This document shows, in pieces, positions 14,471 through 16,829 of a stretch of DNA of 16,829 bases. The stretch comes from Oscillospiraceae bacterium (GTDB lineage: Bacteria; Bacillota; Clostridia; Oscillospirales; Acutalibacteraceae). The translations under genes were made by a program, and so were the position numbers. The stretch lies in NCBI GenBank assembly GCA_029013165.1, contig JAQXMV010000197.1:1-16829 (forward strand). The letters run 5' to 3'. Numbering within the stretch: the first letter of the stretch is position 1; the number at the start of each line of letters is the position of its first letter. The notes below the pieces were generated by a model. The model did no database searches. It was not told where the DNA came from and saw nothing but the letters and a program-made list of their open reading frames with translations.

Positions 14471-15949
14471 TTACTGTTTCTTGGGCTCTCTGCCGGGATC
14501 TTTCCCGGGAGCCTTTCTTTTCGCGGCATCAGGAGACGGTTTTCCTGCCGGAGGTTTCTTTCCGGTCTGTGCCGGTCTTTTGGCCGCCGTTTTCTTCTTT
14601 GCCTGATTCGGCTTCGTTTTTTTCAGCGGATTCTTTCCGGTGAAATATCCGTAAAGAACCAGGGCAAGATAGCCGGCCGAGGCGATAAAAGCCACCGCAA
14701 TGATAAACAAGAATATACCGGAGCTGAAAATATTGGTCAGCACCGACATGATATATCCCATGGCGCTTCGGCCGATATCCTCCGACGCAACGAGATTGAC
14801 CGTTGCCAGCTCCTGTCCTGCGTAATATACCTTCGCCTGACCGAGAACGGTTCCGGCCTGAACGGGAGCGACGAGCTTTTTGGCCAGACTGCCCTCCACA
14901 ATTTCAAAGGACACGGACGCCGGCGTTGCTTTCGAGGGAACCAGAGCCGACATTTCCTTTTCGGGAACCAGGATCACCTTGTCGGTACCCTTTCCGGCTG
15001 TGACCGGCAGAACGCAGACGCTCTGATCCGGCGAGACGATGACCCGATAGCGGATATTGTCATAAACCCAGTCGAGCATTTCTTTGGTGTCGGTGAAGCA
15101 GGTGTTCTCATCGGAGCTGTCGCTGTCCACATTCATCAGCTTGCCGCCCATGACGACGGTGAGATAGGAATATCCGTCCATATTGGAAACAGCCGCCACA
15201 CACTCACCGGCCTTTTCGGTGCTGGTGTATTTGCCTCCGGTCACCGAGCCGTGGTAATAGTCGGAGATCGACGCGTTAAAGAGCTTGTTGCCCGACTTAT
15301 AGGTTCTTTCGTCATTTTTGTTCGTGGCCGGCAAGGTGACGCTCTCAGCGGAAAAAGCCTCGGAGAAAGCGGGATACTTCAGGGCGTATTTGAGAAACTT
15401 TGCCACATCCCGGGCGGTGGTGTACTGCCCGTCCTCGTCAAAGCCGTGTATGTTTTTGATCGCCGTAGCCGTGCAGCCGGCCTTTTCGGCCAGGGTCTGC
15501 ATCTGACTGACGAAAGCCGAGGCACTACCGGCGATCTCATAGGCGATGATGCTGGCCGCATCGTTGGCGCTGTAAACCACCAGCGCATTGATCAGATCGC
15601 GGCGCATCACCTTTTCACCTTCGGCGAAACCGGCTTTTCGGATGCCGTAATCATATTTGATCTGTGAGAGGCTCTCCTTGGAGACCGTGACCGTACCGTC
15701 AAGATCGCCCCACTTCTCGATGGCTGTTGCCGCGGCTATGAGCTTGACAAAAGCGGCAGGCGCCACTTTTTTGTCGGCATTCTTTTCAAAGAACACCGTG
15801 CCGCCCTCATAGCTTTCCATATAATAGATATCGGAATGAAGCTCGTCGGTCACCTCGCCCGAGTCAAAGATTCCTCCGGCGCCGAAAACGCAGGAAAAAG
15901 CCGTCAGGCATACCGTCAAAATCAAAAGCAAAGTTCCAGTTTTTTTCAT
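14471..15949 (-). CDS. DacF/PBP5-like D-alanyl-D-alanine carboxypeptidase homologue with degenerate active site (probable pseudoenzyme)
   Basis: A 492-residue membrane-anchored protein of the serine D,D-carboxypeptidase (S11) family, which trims peptidoglycan stem peptides. An N-terminal signal (1-24) is followed by the penicillin-binding fold, including YSANDAASIIAYEIAG, QYTTARDVAKFLKYAL and a beta-rich C-terminal domain (about 300-390). The expected PASxxK nucleophile motif reads PAAFVK, with Ala 66 where the catalytic Ser should be, although Lys 69 is kept. The SxN motif is intact (Ser 127, Asn 129). The KTG motif reads VTG, with Val 236 for Lys. Two of the three catalytic motifs are thus altered while the frame is fully open. 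A C-terminal transmembrane helix (about 411-436) precedes a Lys/Pro/Ala-rich tail of about 55 residues. ATG 15949 is preferred over the upstream TTG 16000 because the signal peptide begins there. The weak GGGG site is 8 nt upstream. The SGNH gene follows after 44 bp. Confidence 0.88.
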   Translation of the reverse strand: MKKTGTLLLILTVCLTAFSCVFGAGGIFDSGEVTDELHSDIYYMESYEGGTVFFEKNADKKVAPAAFVKLIAAATAIEKWGDLDGTVTVSKESLSQIKYDYGIRKAGFAEGEKVMRRDLINALVVYSANDAASIIAYEIAGSASAFVSQMQTLAEKAGCTATAIKNIHGFDEDGQYTTARDVAKFLKYALKYPAFSEAFSAESVTLPATNKNDERTYKSGNKLFNASISDYYHGSVTGGKYTSTEKAGECVAAVSNMDGYSYLTVVMGGKLMNVDSDSSDENTCFTDTKEMLDWVYDNIRYRVIVSPDQSVCVLPVTAGKGTDKVILVPEKEMSALVPSKATPASVSFEIVEGSLAKKLVAPVQAGTVLGQAKVYYAGQELATVNLVASEDIGRSAMGYIMSVLTNIFSSGIFLFIIAVAFIASAGYLALVLYGYFTGKNPLKKTKPNQAKKKTAAKRPAQTGKKPPAGKPSPDAAKRKAPGKDPGREPKKQ

Positions 15950-15985
15950 GATATATACCCCATATGTAAATTTTATGAAATTTTG

Positions 15986-16008
15986 CCGATTGATTTGCAA
16001 TCAGTCGG
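15986..16008 (-). promoter_or_regulatory. Inverted repeat in the leader of the DacF-like operon
   Basis: The arms CCGATTGA (15986-15993) and TCAGTCGG (16001-16008) pair over 8 positions, one of them G-T, around a 7-nt TTTGCAA centre. It lies 36 bp before ATG 15949, downstream of the predicted promoter. No U-run follows it on the minus strand, so it is more likely an operator or leader hairpin than a terminator. Confidence 0.45.
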
Positions 16009-16059
16009 ATTATGTGATAAAATAGCTAAGATATGAAAATGGATTGAATAATTATCTTC

Positions 16060-16068
16060 ATTATATCA
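16060..16068 (-). promoter_or_regulatory. Extended -10 promoter for the DacF-like/SGNH operon
   Basis: On the minus strand TGA (16068-16066) runs straight into a perfect TATAAT (16065-16060), an extended -10 element. The -35 region (TATACT at 17 bp) is weak. It lies about 110 bp upstream of ATG 15949. Confidence 0.55.
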
Positions 16069-16137
16069 ACTGGTTATGGAAAAGTATAGACTTAAAAATA
16101 AATATTTATTAAATATTTAAAGATTGGTGTGTGAAAA

Positions 16138-16829
16138 ATGATCTATGTAACCGGCGACACCCACGGAATCGCATCGCGGTTTGACGATCCGAGACTGAAA
16201 AAACTGGGTCACGGCGATACGCTCATTATATGCGGCGATTTCGGCTTTCTCTGGAACGGTTCCAAAGAGGAAATCAATGTCCTGAAAAAGCTCAGCAAAA
16301 AGAAATATAACATCTGCTTCGTGGACGGAACCCATGAAAATTTCGATATGCTCTCGGACATCAAGATCAAGCGCTGGAACGGGGGCAAGGTTCATCATAT
16401 CGCCTCCAATATCTTCCACCTGATGCGCGGACAGGTCTTTGAAATAGAGGGTACGAAGATTTTCACCATGGGCGGCGGCGAAAGCCCCGACATCGACATC
16501 CGCTTTGAAATGGACACCTGGTCCGACATGGAAATTCCCACCCGGGAAGAGCTGGTGGAGGGCGTGGAAAATCTGCAGAAATACGGCGGAAAGGTCGATC
16601 TCATCATCACCCACGAGCCGCCGGCAAAAATCAAGGACTTCCTGCTACTGCAGACGGGCAGCGACGCCAGCATCACGGCCATCAACACCTATCTGGAAGA
16701 TGTGAGCCGTATCTGCAGCTTCGACCACTGGTATTTCGGTTCCCTGCATCTGGATAAGTTTATTTCCACAACCCACATCTGCGTTTTTCATAACATCATC
16801 AACGCCAAGACCGGTGAGATCGTCAAAAG
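16138..16829 (+). CDS. Metallophosphoesterase (calcineurin-like), 3' end cut by window edge
   Basis: The frame starts at ATG 16138 and is open for 230 codons to the window end. It has the calcineurin-like phosphoesterase order: GDTHG (Asp 7, His 9), CGDFGFLW (Asp 34), DGTHENFD (His 66), ITHEPP (His 159) and YFGSLHLDK (His 204). Two metal-ligand positions differ from consensus: GNH is GTH (Thr 65) and GHxH is GSLH (Ser 202). My recollection is that clostridial relatives of this small cytoplasmic group share these changes, so this may be a genuine subfamily rather than a broken enzyme. The substrate is unknown. The upstream region has only a poor Shine-Dalgarno (GGTGTG) and very AT-rich DNA. 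Because only short sequence is missing, the protein probably ends soon after the edge (family about 230-250 residues). Confidence 0.88.
   Translation, partial: MIYVTGDTHGIASRFDDPRLKKLGHGDTLIICGDFGFLWNGSKEEINVLKKLSKKKYNICFVDGTHENFDMLSDIKIKRWNGGKVHHIASNIFHLMRGQVFEIEGTKIFTMGGGESPDIDIRFEMDTWSDMEIPTREELVEGVENLQKYGGKVDLIITHEPPAKIKDFLLLQTGSDASITAINTYLEDVSRICSFDHWYFGSLHLDKFISTTHICVFHNIINAKTGEIVK

Noticed and set aside
14427..14471. Upstream start for the SGNH protein at 14471
   Set aside because: It has no ribosome-binding site. The signal peptide begins at ATG 14426, which has GGAAG 7 nt upstream.
15884..15949. Lipoprotein signal (TAFSC) in the DacF-like protein
   Set aside because: The residues before Cys 20 do not fit a lipobox well, and a C-terminal membrane helix already anchors the protein.

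Overview
The window looks like chromosomal DNA from a Gram-positive, endospore-forming anaerobe of class Clostridia, perhaps an Oscillospiraceae-like gut lineage. The supporting signs are a SpoIID gene, strong Shine-Dalgarno sites, consensus sigma-A promoters, U-tract terminators and a secreted protein with many bacterial Ig-like repeats. The genus cannot be fixed from sequence alone. No rRNA, tRNA, CRISPR array, transposase or phage gene was recognised.

Layout. (1) 1-1610, minus: gltA-type citrate synthase, followed 5 bp later by a membrane-protein gene cut by the window edge, both behind a near-consensus promoter. (2) 1727-2692, plus: SpoIID-like sporulation lytic transglycosylase. (3) 2696-5775, minus: Crp/Fnr-family regulator, then lipoprotein, permease and ATPase of a small NitT/TauT-type ABC importer. 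The three transporter genes overlap and probably form one operon with the regulator. (4) 5909-7447, plus: ComM/YifB AAA ATPase, transcribed from a promoter back to back with the regulator's. (5) 7503-8828, plus: cytoplasmic Cys-type sulfatase, closed by a strong terminator. (6) 8874-10073, plus: AraC-type regulator with a GyrI-like effector domain, a palindrome touching its promoter and a long leader rich in inverted repeats. (7) 10148-15949, minus: three exported or envelope proteins. These are a small secreted protein with a possible permuted papain-like His/Cys pair, an SGNH esterase carrying eight Ig-like repeats, and a DacF/PBP5-like protein whose active site is degenerate. (8) 16138-end, plus: metallophosphoesterase cut by the window edge.

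How the genes work together. The 14471-15949 and 11025-14426 genes look like one envelope operon: a membrane-anchored penicillin-binding-fold protein that has lost its nucleophile, followed by a secreted esterase. The Crp/Fnr regulator most likely controls the adjacent importer, whose substrate is unknown. The other genes look like independent units.

Most notable observations: the DacF-like protein has lost both the SxxK serine and the KTG lysine; the metallophosphoesterase departs from consensus at two residues that normally bind the same metal; the 221-residue secreted protein may be a permuted papain-like enzyme; and the AraC-GyrI gene has an unusually structured leader.
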